A stretch of DNA of 64,000 nt from Rhyzopertha dominica (GCA_025024175.1 QCXZ01000137.1:19778001-19842000), one strand, 5' to 3'. Shown: positions 1 through 11,878, counted from the first letter of the stretch. The notes: generated from the letters alone by a model not told the origin. Numbers and translations are program-made.

Positions 1-720
1 TTTAGCCCTGTCATTACCATTCAACACATATGGGGTGTTACATGTAGAATCCAAAGGTTCCTTAGTAACAAAAAAAATCTGCAGCTCTTTTGGCATGTTG
101 GCAGTATGATTCCCAATCTTATGCAGCAAATGTATTCAAAAATTCGCCACATAGCGATTCGACCTTGCCCAAATTGAAGTCTACGTCTTTGTCTGCAGCA
201 AAGTGCTTCATTACAGGTCAAACCTTCTCAATGGGGTTCAAGTCAGGGTGATAGGATGGAATTTCTTCATTCTTTGCACACATATTAGGGCACTTTTTGC
301 CTTCCTTATTATGGTAAGGCGCATTATCGATCATCAGCACACTTCTTTGTGGCGAATTTGGTAACAATTTTTGCTCCACCCATATTTTATACTTTTGTAA
401 GTTCATTTTACTGTGGTAATCACCAGTTTTACTTTGCGACTTGAACCTCAGGTAAGCGTTTGGTATAAATCAATTTTCCCTGCGTTTAAAATAATTAACC
501 TTTGGCCCTTAGACACAGGTTGGTGCAAAAAATCATTTGTACCGTCGCTCCAGGATTTCAAATGAGTATAGGATGAATGGATATATGTTTTGTTCGTATA
601 TATCAGTGGTTTGTCTGCCTTACGATATTCCTTTGTCCTACGTAGATAATAAAAACGCATCTATTTAATATGTAGCTTTTCCATAAGCAGCTTGCGACTA
701 GTTTATGCCTTTACTCATTG
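1..720 (-). pseudogene. Decayed IS630/Tc1-like DDE transposase (partial)
   Basis: Minus-strand frames carry broken pieces of a Tc1/mariner-superfamily transposase. One piece (448-660) has a block resembling the first catalytic motif region and the following 'SKGQRLIILNAGK' strand. A second (218-406) has 'MIDNAPYHN', the second catalytic aspartate motif, and then 'HPDLNPIEKV', the region of the final glutamate. A third (21-221) resembles the C-terminal tail. The first motif reads TNKTY, so the first acidic residues are lost, and the spacing between the second and third motifs is too short, which suggests an internal deletion. The pieces lie in different frames with stops between them. The element is dead and may continue beyond the left edge. 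It belongs to the same broad family as the copies at 7179-9421 and 30132-31734 but is clearly diverged from them. Confidence 0.65.
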
Positions 721-1115
721 AAAACCCATTTTCTTCCTCACTCGTCTAATACTAGTTTCAGAGCCCTTATAATTATTTTCGTTCTTGAATTTTTGGTGGA
801 TTCTCTTCATTGTGGGTGTCTAATAAATTAGAAATCAGCATGGTTTGGCCAAATAAATAAATAAATAATTGAGAGCATATTATATTCATAATAAAAAGGA
901 GCCATGACTGTAACCAAACCATACCTTTTTTCCACAGTGTCGTTACGACGAAGAACCCCCATGTCAAAATCGTCTGTCATCAAAAACTTCCTTGTTCACC
1001 ATCGTTAGTTGCTTTCATTTCGTTAGCGACATTCTTCGCAGACTGAATCAGTCGCCATGGTACCACGCTCTTGAACTTTTTTGAGTTGGTTCGACTCTTC
1101 TTCCCGCCACATAAA

Positions 1116-1249
1116 GGCCCCGTTGCACAAGCCGTTGCCATAGGCAGCACCAATGAAGAACCCTTAAAAAGAACCGTTTCCATGACAACTGCCCCTTGAC
1201 CGCGTGTTAACCAGGGGGTCTGGTTAACCACGCTTTGTGCAACGGGGCC
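1116..1249. mobile_element. 134-bp MITE with 15-bp perfect terminal inverted repeats
   Basis: The ends are GGCCCCGTTGCACAA (1116-1130) and TTGTGCAACGGGGCC (1235-1249), perfect inverted repeats of each other. AAA flanks both sides and could be a 3-bp target duplication. GG-starting TIRs and 3-bp duplications are typical of PIF/Harbinger MITEs, so that assignment is an inference. A second internal palindrome (GTTAACCAG ... CTGGTTAAC, about 1206-1228) lies near the right end. No coding capacity is seen. Confidence 0.75.
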
Positions 1250-1333
1250 AAAGTGTATCACATTTGCGATAATTTCTCGACTTTGACCATACAACTTTTT
1301 ATTTTTCAGCTTGGAACTAAATTCCATGATAGA

Positions 1334-2217
1334 AAACCGCTGCAAATTGAATCAATACTTCCACATCCAATTGTCAAAATGACATTTACGTTTTTATTTC
1401 TTATACTGTACGATTAGTAATCAGATCTTGAGCATTTGGTCTCTCAACACATTTTTTCTAAGACAAAGTCCTCGTGATATTAGCAAAAATATATAAATTT
1501 TAAAATCCTTTTTTTTCAAATAACTCGAAAATTATCAACTTAACAAAAAATTACAAGAACGCTTTCTGATCAGAAATTTGATTTTCTATATAATACCAAA
1601 ATTTAGAAAATCGTACGAGCAGGAACCAAAATAGGTTTTTTGGAAATATTTCGAAAATGTCAAAATTTTGAATAAATTTTCTAAGACACTTTTTGTGAAA
1701 AATTTTATTTCCTATCTGATGGCATTTTCATTTTTTGAATATATTAAATATATTTGGAGATATTTAAGAAAAACCGTTTNCTTTAAGTGACGCTTTTTTG
1801 CTAATATCTTCTAAACAGTTCGCTGAACCGAAAATTTATAAGAACGAATTATACTCGCAATTATACTACTAATCACATACTATGTAAAACGAAAAAAATA
1901 TAAAAAAATAAAAAATTGCAAAAAGGGTAGTTACCCCCCAATTTCGCCCCCTTTCCGATATCCTACTTAGCCCACAAACAATCGGTCACTTTGGGTAGTT
2001 GAGATTTATACGTTTGCCAAATTTCAAATTCATATATTAAGTCTTTTGAAAGTTATCGTGTATACAAACAAAACCACAGACACACACACAGACAAGAAAT
2101 TTTTTGCTCAATGTTTGGTTTTTTGCGTTTTCAACCATTTTAAAGCGAATGAGCAAATGAAAATTTTGGAAAAATTTTTTCGCGATACAATACTCTCCAT
2201 TCGTTGGATGTAAGTAA
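1334..2217 (-). mobile_element. Non-coding repeat family 'X', copy A (inverted)
   Basis: This block is the reverse complement of the sequences at 59176-59994 and 62321-63130. Shared landmarks are the ACTTCCACATCCAA-type end, a 'GCAGCGGTTTT' tail, a run resembling 'AATATATTTGGAGATATTTA', and a gene-poor AT-rich interior. It keeps a segment ending in GATCAGAAA that is missing in copy B, and a segment with the pyrimidine block TTACCCCCC that is missing in copy C. It has no long open frame, so it is probably a non-autonomous element. Its class is not established. Confidence 0.7.
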
Positions 2218-2481
2218 TTGAAACGCTCTCTGAAGGTAGGTAGGTATACACTGAACGCGCACTTCCATGGAGTGGTTGTATTTTTTTTTTCAAAAAGCTT
2301 TTGGCAGTTACTCGAAATTTAGGAGAGGCTCTATGTTCTGGGAAAAATCCCGTAATTTCAGTCTGCACATTACGATTTAATGTTTGAAATTCTAACAGCC
2401 ATTAGATAGAACTAACTCATTGTATGTACTTATTTAAGCTTAGGACTGCGGCCCCGATAAAGTAAAGGAAAACTACCTGAA

Positions 2482-2890
2482 TACCCGTTATGGCAGCTAG
2501 GTGGTTTTGTCATAATTTCAGTGTAATGCTAACAGATGACATTGCAATCTAAATCCTTACCTACATCATACCAAGCCTTTGGTATATAGGCAAAACCAGT
2601 TCTATGCCGTGCTGTCTGCACTAGACCTAAACTGCACTGATGAGCTATAATGATAGCGAAATAGATCTATCTGCAGTTGGTTTTGCTGCATACAGCACAT
2701 CATAGACATGCATTTTAATGTATGTCAAATTGAAGTACGCAGTTACATGCCAATTTTTCAGGCTACAGGTCACTTCCTTTAGGAAGTAGTACCCGTTGCC
2801 AGCTAGGTGGCTTTGTCATCATGTGATTGTAATGCTGACAAATGGCATTGCCATCTAAATCCTTACTTACTTGAATACAACCTTTGCATT
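2482..2890. repeat. Two direct copies of a ~100-bp unit, 308 bp apart
   Basis: The unit starts TACCCGTT, passes through CAGCTAGGTGG and TTTGTCAT, and ends near ATCTAAATCCTTAC. It occurs at about 2482-2580 and again at about 2790-2880. The spacer contains a small hairpin (ACTTCC-TTTA-GGAAGT, about 2771-2787). This could be a tandem SINE-like unit or part of an unrecognised element. No coding is apparent. Confidence 0.6.
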
Positions 2891-4990
2891 CTAAGTATCT
2901 GTTTGCTACTTGGACTACTGCGCATCTATTGCTCTGCCTATTTCATCCGCACAGATATCTGACAGTACTAGTAACTTTGCTAGTCCCTCAAGAGGGCATT
3001 AATTCAAAAACACATCTATTAATCTGTTACGCCACTGATTTCCATTCCACCCTCGCAGCAGCTTCCGGTCCGGGAGCAGTCCATTTTTGCTCCACGTTCA
3101 ACCAGCTGGTTTGGGGCGGCCGGAACCCCATAAATTTCACTAACTGTCAAAATTTAATTAATAAATGCCCCGTGTTTGTCGAACTCGAATTAGATTTGTT
3201 TCGGCGTTTGCAGATTCAGTGCAAATGCCGGCCGTGTTAATTGGTTGTCATTAACAGGACGTGCCTTCGTTTGTTCCTACGTAGTATTAATTACAGGCGT
3301 GGGTCATTAACACTTTAGAAGAATGGGAGCAGCCGTGGAGAATGATGGTTATTGGTGCACCTGTGATAAGCAGGTAGATCGTGCAGCAACGTTTGTCATA
3401 GCGGATGTGTGCGAATGTTTCACGCCTCACGTAACCAGATTATATCTCATAGAACTGCATTCTTTTCAATTAATTGCGAATTACCTTGATCCCTCTGAAT
3501 CGTTCGGTTTGTTTCGCACTCAGCGATGAATGGAAGTAGCTGGGTTGGGTTGTATGTTTACGACGTTCTACAACATTCTGTTTTGATAAGGTAGGCATAG
3601 AAATATATTTCTGTATTAATAATTTCTTCTAATACTCAATAGTAATATTAAGTGTATTAAACACCATGTTCAACCGCAGGTTTCATATTCATCTGTAGTA
3701 ACTGTATAATTACAATTTTTGTTTCCTTATTTATTTATTGCTTTTAGTTGATACATCTTTGTATAAGCATTTAGTTTAAATTTTACGACCCATTTTGATC
3801 AGGTGGACAGTTTAAATGTCTTATGTATAATAGTGAAGTTGTGGCAATGCTATTTTTAATTAATATTTCGCTTACTTCAACTTTCACAGCGTTTCAACGT
3901 TACATGCTACCAATCAGTATTTGATCAATAACATAAAGCTTTACCTTTTTTTGTATTCAAAAAAAAGTATATCACACCTTGTGTATTTGCAAACCGTAAT
4001 ACCTACAAGTTACATGAGATGTGGTGATAAAATTATAACATAACAACATCACATAGGCATGTCAAAATTGCGATAGTGAAGTTTTATTTTTAAATGCCAT
4101 GGCATAATTTCTTGCTCATTCCTATATAGCGCATCTTCTACACTAAGTGATGCAAAAACTACACATATTTCTTAAAAATGCCCTTTTATATTAGTCGAAA
4201 AAAATTACATACGTACCTCCGTCGTGAGGGCTTTTCAAATCGACCTTTTTCATCATAACAAGTCATTTGGCTGAAAACAACAGTTTCGAAAAGAAAAGGA
4301 ACGTTTTTAAACCAAAAGGTGCAACAAAAATAATTTAGTAGCAGTTTAGTCCGCATTAAAGTGGAGCACCCCGTATCTATTCGTTAATTATGGGAAAAGA
4401 TTGACATAATGTCATGATCCTCAATTCAGGTAAATCTCAAAGAGCACAAGCTGCACCCATAAAAGATTCATTTTCATCGGTTTACTTCCGCCTGACTAAT
4501 AAAATTAGTACTAGCTGATACTGATACTGAAAGAAATTTTCTGAACATTTGAAATGTGAATTTGCAAAGGCACACTCACCAGACAATTTTTTTCCTTATC
4601 TAAAAGAAGGTTTATGCTACATCATTAAATAACGTAGATGAACTTAAAAATAGAATTAGAAATGTCGAAAATAGTGACTTTTGAACTGTTATTGACGTTT
4701 TTCGTTTTGAGGTACATTCCATGAATTCATCCCTTGAGCTAGTGCCATCTAGCGGTGCTAACAGGCGTACTATTTAGCGGTAGAAGTAGATCTCTACGTA
4801 TATAGATCCTTAGTAAAAGTGAGTACTTTGGTAAGGAAGAAAGCATCGAATGTATATTCATAATTATCATGCGCACACGAGTCTACAAGCATATTTGAGA
4901 AACGCATCGGCATGTTTATGGAATTTTCATTATATATTTACTTTAAATAACTATTCATGGCGCAAAAATGCAAAATTTCATATTGCAATC
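2891..4990. other. Intergenic stretch with a GC-richer island (3040-3530)
   Basis: No gene is supported here. Two short open frames (2884-3240 and 3323-3529, +) show no recognisable domain. The segment 3040-3530 is less AT-biased and more complex than its surroundings and holds homeodomain-type TTAATTAAT words. It could be a regulatory element, which is an inference only. The remainder is ordinary AT-rich sequence. Confidence 0.35.
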
Positions 4991-5011
4991 AGGAAACAAT
5001 ATACTGTTTTT

Positions 5012-5140
5012 CAGATGACAAAATTCGCGAACAGTGGATAAAAACAGTTTGTGGTGCATATCCTCACTATTTGTGAGAAACATTTTAAACGATCAAATTT
5101 CATTCTATTGAGGATGAAACTGGGGAAAATGCTATAAGTT
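5012..5140 (+). pseudogene. Relic of a THAP-type zinc-finger domain
   Basis: After a good acceptor (TTTTTCAG at about 5006-5013) one frame reads 'DDKIREQWIKTVCGAYPH'. A second frame immediately after reads 'LTICEKHFKRSNFIL'. Together they match the middle of a THAP domain: the W after an R/E helix, then the C-x2-H zinc ligands in CEKHF. The two parts are in different frames and the first hits a stop. No upstream C-x2-4-C half was found, and the C-terminal AVPTLF-type motif is missing. A frameshifted relic of a THAP-containing gene or P-like transposon is the simplest reading. Confidence 0.4.
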
Positions 5141-7178
5141 TTTCTACATTTCATCAGAGTATCCATGTTAAAATTACAGGTGTATTGAAGGTACGGATCA
5201 CTCCCAATGTTTTCTAGTATTAATGTAATTGTTTTATTATGTATTGCCTTGTTTGTGCAAACTATTAGACTATAACAATTTTTTTTTGTGTATTTTGTTA
5301 TCAATTAGGATTGTGTGTGCTGCAGCTGAAAGCAATAATTAGTTACTGATGTCACCGCATTCGTAGTTTTATTAACAATAACATGTTAAGTTAATTTTGA
5401 CATTGTTTTTATTTTTTAATACAAGTGTATACTTTTCACCAAATTAGAAGCATTTTTAAGAAACAGCAAAGAACTATTTGCTATGCAATAAAAAAAAGTT
5501 GACTATCACCATTTTGATATATGTCAACGTAAAGATGGCTTTATCACATCAATACGTTATTTTACCAAGGACATTACGGGATTCCGGGTTAGTGCTTAGA
5601 TTACTTCATTTTTCATCTAGTCTGAACCAGATGGTTCTGCCTCAAATAAATTCACTAGATTGTGTAGAAGAGATTCCAACTGTTCAACTTTACAAAAGTC
5701 CAAAAAAAGCATCATCGGTATCCTTAGTGAACCAAAAGAGAATACAACTTCCTAGTTGTAATGCTACGATGTTTATAATTTGTTTACCATAAAGTTTGAA
5801 GTCTTAGTTGTCACTACAGAGTTTTTATGGTTGATTGTTAAATGTTTAAATCAAACCCACACTTAAAATTGAAATATCAAAGTCAAGTATAGGTAACTAA
5901 ATTAAAACTTTCAAATAAATACTAATGATTTTTAGTATGGGTTGCTTCTATTTAAATAAGTAATTATATATTTGGAGTACTCACATTTACTCTGTTTTCG
6001 ATTTACTAAAGGAGGAAGTAGGCGCATCTAATAAAATTATACCTACAGTGGAAGTATTTTATCTGATATAGTTATGGGATGATTTTTTATTATTACCTAA
6101 TGGTTTTTATAAGCTGTTACAAATTTTCAGAGATGTTTGTAGTAAAATAATTTTAAAATCTCTGTTGCTTTTGCGAAACAGGGTTTCTATAAATGATTCA
6201 AGCAACGCGGGCGACGTTGATTTCAGAATTCTTTGTGCCGCCTTTTTGTAACTGCTGCCAAGCTCAATAAGCACGGGGACCAGCGATCACTCAACATCAG
6301 TGAGCACTTGAGCAGATATACTGTACTGAAGGTTGCAGATCCAGTTATAGTCAGGAAATCGATGGCATTATAAATATTTTCAACAATTTACGGTTCTATT
6401 TTCTTTCTAAGATAAGAAATAGCAATAATTATTGGTATAGCAGGCTACAGTCTACACTCTTTGCACTGTGCACGCTTTGTGTAGTACAGCTAACGTTACT
6501 ACCACTTTGTTTGCGAATTTAACGACTGCGGTAGCCTAAAAACATGTTTTAGTCCATCGTTGTACAAATATGGGCGAATTATGAATGAAAGAAATAACTG
6601 ATTTGTAGACAGTTCTTAATCCTGCCAATGTTTTACTTCTTAAACTTCGACATCAAGATACCCTTGATAAATCTCGGGAAAAAATGAATCCAGTTGTTAA
6701 AAAAGTAATAAAACAATTCCATTTAACCACCGGTTCTTTACACAACTCTCTTACTTTCAAACAAAGGCCGTTCCTGTCCATCATGAAAACTTCGAAAGCA
6801 GAGGTGCTTCAATATTTGCCTGTTTTGTTGTTAACCGACTGTGCAGAACTCCATACCGTACTTTGGCCAACTCTTCGGATGTAATGGCCCGTGCTCGAAT
6901 ATTTCTCAATGAAAGGCTTTCCTTGTAAAAGTCCCAACTTTCTTGTCCAAGTCTCTTAAAAACTCAAGTCGCGCCACTTTAGAGTTATGGGGCGTGCACG
7001 TTTCCGGAGTTGCTGCACCAACATCGAAATTTCTTTCAGTTATTCACGTAACGCTATATCGCTATACGTTCTATCAATATAAAAAAATATCGGCTCCTCA
7101 TAATTAACCGAAACATTAATTATTAGGTTAGTCCTAAGCCTCCAAGCTCAACAGAACAAGATTATTGAGTCTGCTCAT
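5141..7178. other. Intergenic, no supported gene
   Basis: A 104-codon open frame at 5478-5792 (+) follows the THAP relic but shows no recognisable domain. At 6178-6199 lies ACAGGGTTTCTATAAATGATT, the same terminal sequence as the MITE at 45922-46229, so a remnant of that MITE family probably begins here. The rest is AT-rich sequence with nothing recognised. Confidence 0.35.
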
Positions 7179-7341
7179 ATACTTGCAAGCAACGATCTTG
7201 GGGGTTTATTATACGAACAGCCGATTACCGCTCACAATGGTTTACAAGTATTACCTGAAACTGTCGTAAATAACAGACGGGTTCGGCATGTTCCACTGTT
7301 TTGCAGCGGAGTGGACCATATCCAAAAATTGTGTTTAGGCT

Positions 7342-7860
7342 TATTTATTTCTTTATTTATTTATTATCATTACATCCACAAAGCAGTGCACCAACGCACT
7401 GATCCAGTGGAATTCATTACATAGCTGTGCGATCTAACAATAAGTACATCTGTAACAGTTGTAAAAGTTTGCAAATTTACATAGATATGTCACAACAAAA
7501 AAAACAAAAGAAGAATCACATTGCAATATTTCAANCATTTTTAATTTATATTACAGTGTTATAAACCATTGTGCCTAACTAATCTCTTAGGCCTACTTAC
7601 AAACTGCTGCCTTGTCCGTCAATTTTTAACATATAGCGGTAATTTATTATACATTTTTATCCCATTACATATAGGTGATTCCTGACAAGATGTTGTTCGA
7701 CGCAAATAANCCCTAATAATGCCTGTATCTCTTAAAACGGAATGATGTTCAAATGTGTATTTCAATTGTGTGTTACTTTTTACATATCTTTTTAAGATAA
7801 AATGTATTATTTTTGCTTGTTCAATTTTTTTCATTTTCTGTTAATTGAAAGTTTTTTCCG
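7342..7860 (-). mobile_element. 3' end of a jockey/CR1-like LINE inserted in the mariner copy
   Basis: On the minus strand the frame 7619-7834 ends with '...SPICNGIKMYNKLPLYVKN', the pattern (S-x-x-x-x-G-x-x-x-Y-N-x-LP) found at the C terminus of many non-LTR reverse transcriptases. The left boundary is a run of ATTT units (7342-7365), which on the minus strand is an AAAT-type 3' tail placed exactly where mariner homology stops. Two N bases interrupt the segment. The 5' portion is absent. Confidence 0.6.
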
Positions 7861-8589
7861 TACACATACTGTAAATCAATGAACATTATTTGGCTATATT
7901 AATTGAATTACACATACTTCTCATCTAATAGCTTTTAATGTATGACTAAATCGTATTCTTTCCTAATTTAATGAGATCCGCAGGGTGAAAAGTGATTATA
8001 CATTCCCCGTTCAAACTGCCTCAATTTGAATAACAAATGGTTGTTTTTCAGTAACGGTCGAACTGGGACAGGACCCATCGAAATGGTAATTTAAATACTA
8101 TTTACTTTATTTACTTGCAATTTGCCCACAAAGCAGTGATTATCAGGTAGACACTGACCGTGGTGTGGTGATTCAGGTGCAAAATTCTGATTATTTTCAA
8201 ATACCTTCATGTTTGGAATTTTATAGCGTATGGGTACTGATCTGCTTGGATAATTAGGTTTAAAACAAAAACAAAATTTGATGAAAGACTCAAACAGAAC
8301 CATTTATTTACAATAAATTGTACATAAAGGTTATTAATATTATACATAAATTTCAATGCGGCCAATATTGATTAGGTACATTTTTTACAAAAAAAATCTG
8401 GATATTTTTATATCTTCATATAATTTGTTCTAAAAATCGTTGCCGTCTTTGTCTAACTCCTTAAGGTTTTAAAACCCCTATTAGCACTTTTAATTTTTGT
8501 GTATTTATCTATTTGTACATCTAACAAGTAAACCAAACTGGTTAAATTAGGGTGATTTGAATAAACATTTTAATTAAATTTTGAGTGAA
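7861..8589. other. Foreign sequence inside mariner copy 1, unassigned
   Basis: This segment separates the LINE tail from the resumption of mariner homology near 8590. It has no recognisable coding. It contains a second 'CACAAAGCAGTG' word (about 8129) like the one at 7377, so it may come from a related LINE 3' region. Confidence 0.3.
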
Positions 8590-9421
8590 AAATTTCGAAG
8601 AAATTTAAAATTGACATTCTCTCTTCTGAATGTGGACATACCATTCTAAAATTACCCCCATATCATTGAATTTTCAACCTCATTAAAATTATATGGGGGC
8701 AAGTGAAACAAAGAATTCGACGAGGGAACACCGGTGGAAAATGCAGCAATGAAATTCTGCTAAAAATTAGACACGAAGCTGAAATAACAAGTGTCGAAAC
8801 ATGGGGAAATTCAGTGCGACGTGTACTGGACATTGAAAATCAGTACAGAGCGAATCATGTACAAGAATTAATAATAGAATTTTAGCAAAGTGATAGTGAT
8901 AGTGAGTAANTCTTTTTCGTTTGTGATTTTCTTGTAATGAGCTTATTAACAAGATGTAATGAACATAATTGATACGTTGTATAAATTTTATTGTGCAGTA
9001 CTGTAAATTTTCTCTAACAAATGTAAATAATTTTCTACTTACTAGTTTGTAATTTTTTTATATTAAATTTGTATAAATTTAAACCCAATAAAGTATATAA
9101 AAATAGGTAACGGGTCGCGCCATTTATCAGGTCTGCATTAAATAAAATTTGTTATAAAATCTTGTTTTATTGATTGCTAAATAATCTCAACTAAAAAATT
9201 TCAAAAATTTGAATGGAAAACTTAAAATTTTAGCCAATAAGATTTTTTGAATACGGTTCATTTAGGAACTTTGAAGCGTGTCACTAATCCCAATAGTTTA
9301 GGACGGCCGACCATAAGGCTGTAAAAACCCTCATTTACAATACAATAGTTTACGACGGCCGACCATCAAGCTGTAAAACCCTCTGCATAAGTCAGTCTCC
9401 TAGATAGTTGCTTGCAAGTAT

Positions 9422-10926
9422 AATAAAGCATGCTATTGTATATTGAACCAATCGTATTTTGGCGTACCTAACTTTAATGTCGGTTCTGCTCAAATTACCA
9501 GTGCAATATAGATTGTATTGTTACCAAATAAAGCAAATAATTTATGGTTTATCCGCATCTCCGTCTATCTTATATAAGATAAACGAAGAATAACTACCTG
9601 CCTCGGGCGGTTTTCTCATATGCGACCAAGGGTCTAAAGATAATAAATTATTGGCTTTTGGTAACAATGCAAACTTTATTGCACTAGTAATTAGAGCAAA
9701 ACCGCTTTAAAGTTAGGTAAGCCAAAATTCCCCTGGTTTACTATACGTAAAAAGGTAAACAATTTGTACCAAAAGCGAGCGTTGTCACATACAAATTAAC
9801 TATCATACTTCTCCAGTTGCATTATTTATGACAAATATTTAGTTCTAGATATGTGTTTAAAATACTCATACCTACAGAATTCGTACGTACGGGTGTATAA
9901 GTATCGATAATTATACATTTGCTTCTTTGTTATTATTTGTAGCAAATTATTTATAAGTTTAATATTATTAATTGGATTCAGCTAATAAAACTGAAAAAAA
10001 TANGAGAATGGAGATTAAATANACAAAAATTAATTCATGGAAATACAATACAATCAGACATCTCCTAATTTACACAAAGTTTCAAAGCTTTTAAATCGGA
10101 TTGGGAACTTCCGAACTTGTGTTCTAAATAGGCAAAACAATAGCCTCTAGGTAAAGCTCGTTAGTACTGCCTGAATAGAGTAATATGATAGTATAATGCA
10201 ATTAAACTGCTTCATTTATTTGGATTTACTAACAATTCGAACATTGTCAGTGAAAGGTAGTGTCTGATGCGATAACGGTAGAACATTGGAGTTGGTATTG
10301 CACGTACAATTTAGGTAAGCTTTATTTACACTATGATAGAATTTCCGCAAATTTGTGCTATCGTTTAGCTCTGCAACTGCGTTTTACCGTGCATTCGAAC
10401 AGCGTATGCCCGTCCATCAAATAAATTACAATAAAACAGGAAGTTAATTGAGTAGCGAGCGTAAAATGGAATTGTATTTTCTACTCCAGGCATATAACAC
10501 ATATTGTTGTGACATACTGGATACCTAATGGCATAAGCGCGTGCCCCATTACATGCGAATAAAATTTTTCACTGAAGAACTTGTGTAAATGGACAGTGAC
10601 ATGAGAGCCACTGATTTTGCGCGCATTCATAGTCTAGAACATTGACGTTCGTTCAGAACAAAGTCGACGGACAGGTTAAAGGATGAAACTGGTATAATAT
10701 TTGTTATCCCACATAAATTATAAAGATAAACGGGTTTTTACAGCATGAGTTGTTGATATATATAATTAATCGTTACGAAAATCTTTCACATAATGAGCAT
10801 AAAGTAGAATTCGTAGGACAAACTAAATGAAAGTATTTCGACCGTCAAGCGGACATTTACGGTGGCTTGACAAGTAAAACTGTAAAATAAAAATTTTTGA
10901 AACTGTAAAAAAATACAATTACTGAA
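9422..10926. other. Intergenic, nothing recognised
   Basis: AT-rich sequence with no open frame of note. Two N bases lie near 10000-10025. A somewhat more complex patch at 10250-10690 has no identified function. Confidence 0.4.
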
Positions 10927-11245
10927 TGTTAACACTAGATTTAATCACTATTTTTAGGTGTTATTGGGCTTATAAATCAAACACGATGTAATTTGCTGGC
11001 AACCTTTTGTGATTTATTATCACTTTCTGAAGCCTTGATCAAAATGATAACCGCCTCATGTCTTCGGTAGATTACACAAATGATTATTTAAATATTATAA
11101 TTCAAGAAAATGATAATAAATTACAAAACTACCAGCAGATTACATCCTGTTTAATTTATAAGTCCAACAACACCAAGAAATAGTAATTCAATTTAGTAAT
11201 AAAAATATGGACAATAAAAGTACAAATTGTTAACACTAGATTTAA
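10927..11245. mobile_element. Inverted-repeat (MITE-like) element between 18-bp direct repeats
   Basis: TGTTAACACTAGATTTAA occurs at 10927-10944 and again at 11228-11245. Between them, 10957-11030 and 11105-11174 are imperfect inverted repeats of about 70 bp (for example GGCTTATAAATCAAACA against TGTTTAATTTATAAGTCC). The structure folds into a long hairpin. The 18-bp direct repeats are long for a target duplication and may be part of the element. No coding capacity is seen. Confidence 0.6.
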
Positions 11246-11440
11246 AGAGCACGTACATTGTATAGGTAATCATTGACATGAAGTGGAATTGCACAAGTAC
11301 ACATGTAGGAACTCTTCCCAAAACTAATTTCAAGAAAATTATTTCAGTTTTAATAAAAATTATTACTAACATTTAGTTCAATACAAAATTGAGCCCAATT
11401 TTAGGACAGTATATCGTTGATGACTTAGTGATGAATATAT

Positions 11441-11811
11441 TGTTGCGGAATCAGCGCCATCTGTGTTGCAGGCGTGTAGATGCGCTATATACTAGGACAC
11501 TGCAAGTAGTGATCCTAGCGACAGACAGATGGCAGGGAATTTCTATATTCGCCAGAGAATTCTATCAATGGAACCTTCGCGAAGTTTCGATGGCGTTTTG
11601 GGGTATAAATAGCCCGACTTGANGTAGAGAGCGCGGGGGTTCTAAATTCGAATACCGGTTATCCAGCGAGCGAAAGACTTGGTGAAGCAGCTGTTTTTAG
11701 TGCAAGTATGTGCAGTACAGTGGGTTAGGGAATTAGTAGTGTTTGAACAAGTGTTTTAAATAAAAGGAAGTTAGTCAGAAATACGCAGTTTTCGAGCCCG
11801 CAGTAATAACA
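11441..11811 (+). mobile_element. Solo LTR of a retrotransposon
   Basis: The segment begins TGTTGCGG and ends TAATAACA, the TG...CA ends of an LTR. In + orientation it has a TATA box (GGGTATAAATAGCCC at about 11601-11615), then AAATAAAAG (about 11758), a likely polyadenylation signal, near the 3' end. This gives U3-R-U5 order. ATAT precedes it and ATAC follows, a possible imperfect 4-bp target duplication. No primer-binding site, gag or pol adjoins it, so it is best read as a solo LTR. It is not related in sequence to the LTR at 11879-13032. Confidence 0.6.
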
Positions 11812-11878
11812 ATACTCCTAAACTAATATTTGAAATGAAATACAAAAGAAAATTGTGGGTGATTTAGTACTAGTCTTG

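Larger units (their letters stand above)
7179..9421 (+). mobile_element. Tc1/mariner-like transposon, copy 1, interrupted by other insertions
   Basis: The ends ATACTTGCAAGCAACGATCT (from 7179) and AGATAGTTGCTTGCAAGTAT (to 9421) form a 20-bp TIR with one mismatch, with TA at the borders. Interior segments 7190-7341 and about 8590-9410 match, in the opposite orientation, the fuller copy at 30132-31734. At 7341 homology stops and 1.25 kb of foreign DNA follows, including a LINE tail. The transposase core with its first two catalytic motifs is missing. At 8703-8885 the C-terminal piece 'KQRIRRGNTGGKCSNEILLK' remains. Two 40-bp subterminal direct repeats lie at 9292-9332 and 9344-9383. Confidence 0.75.

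Noticed and set aside
2884..3240. 118-codon + frame in a GC-richer island
   Set aside because: Composition explains the open length; no domain or homology pattern seen in either strand, including a check for a KIND domain.
5478..5792. 104-codon + frame after the THAP relic
   Set aside because: No motif could be recognised and there is no clear start context or splice support; kept only as a note.
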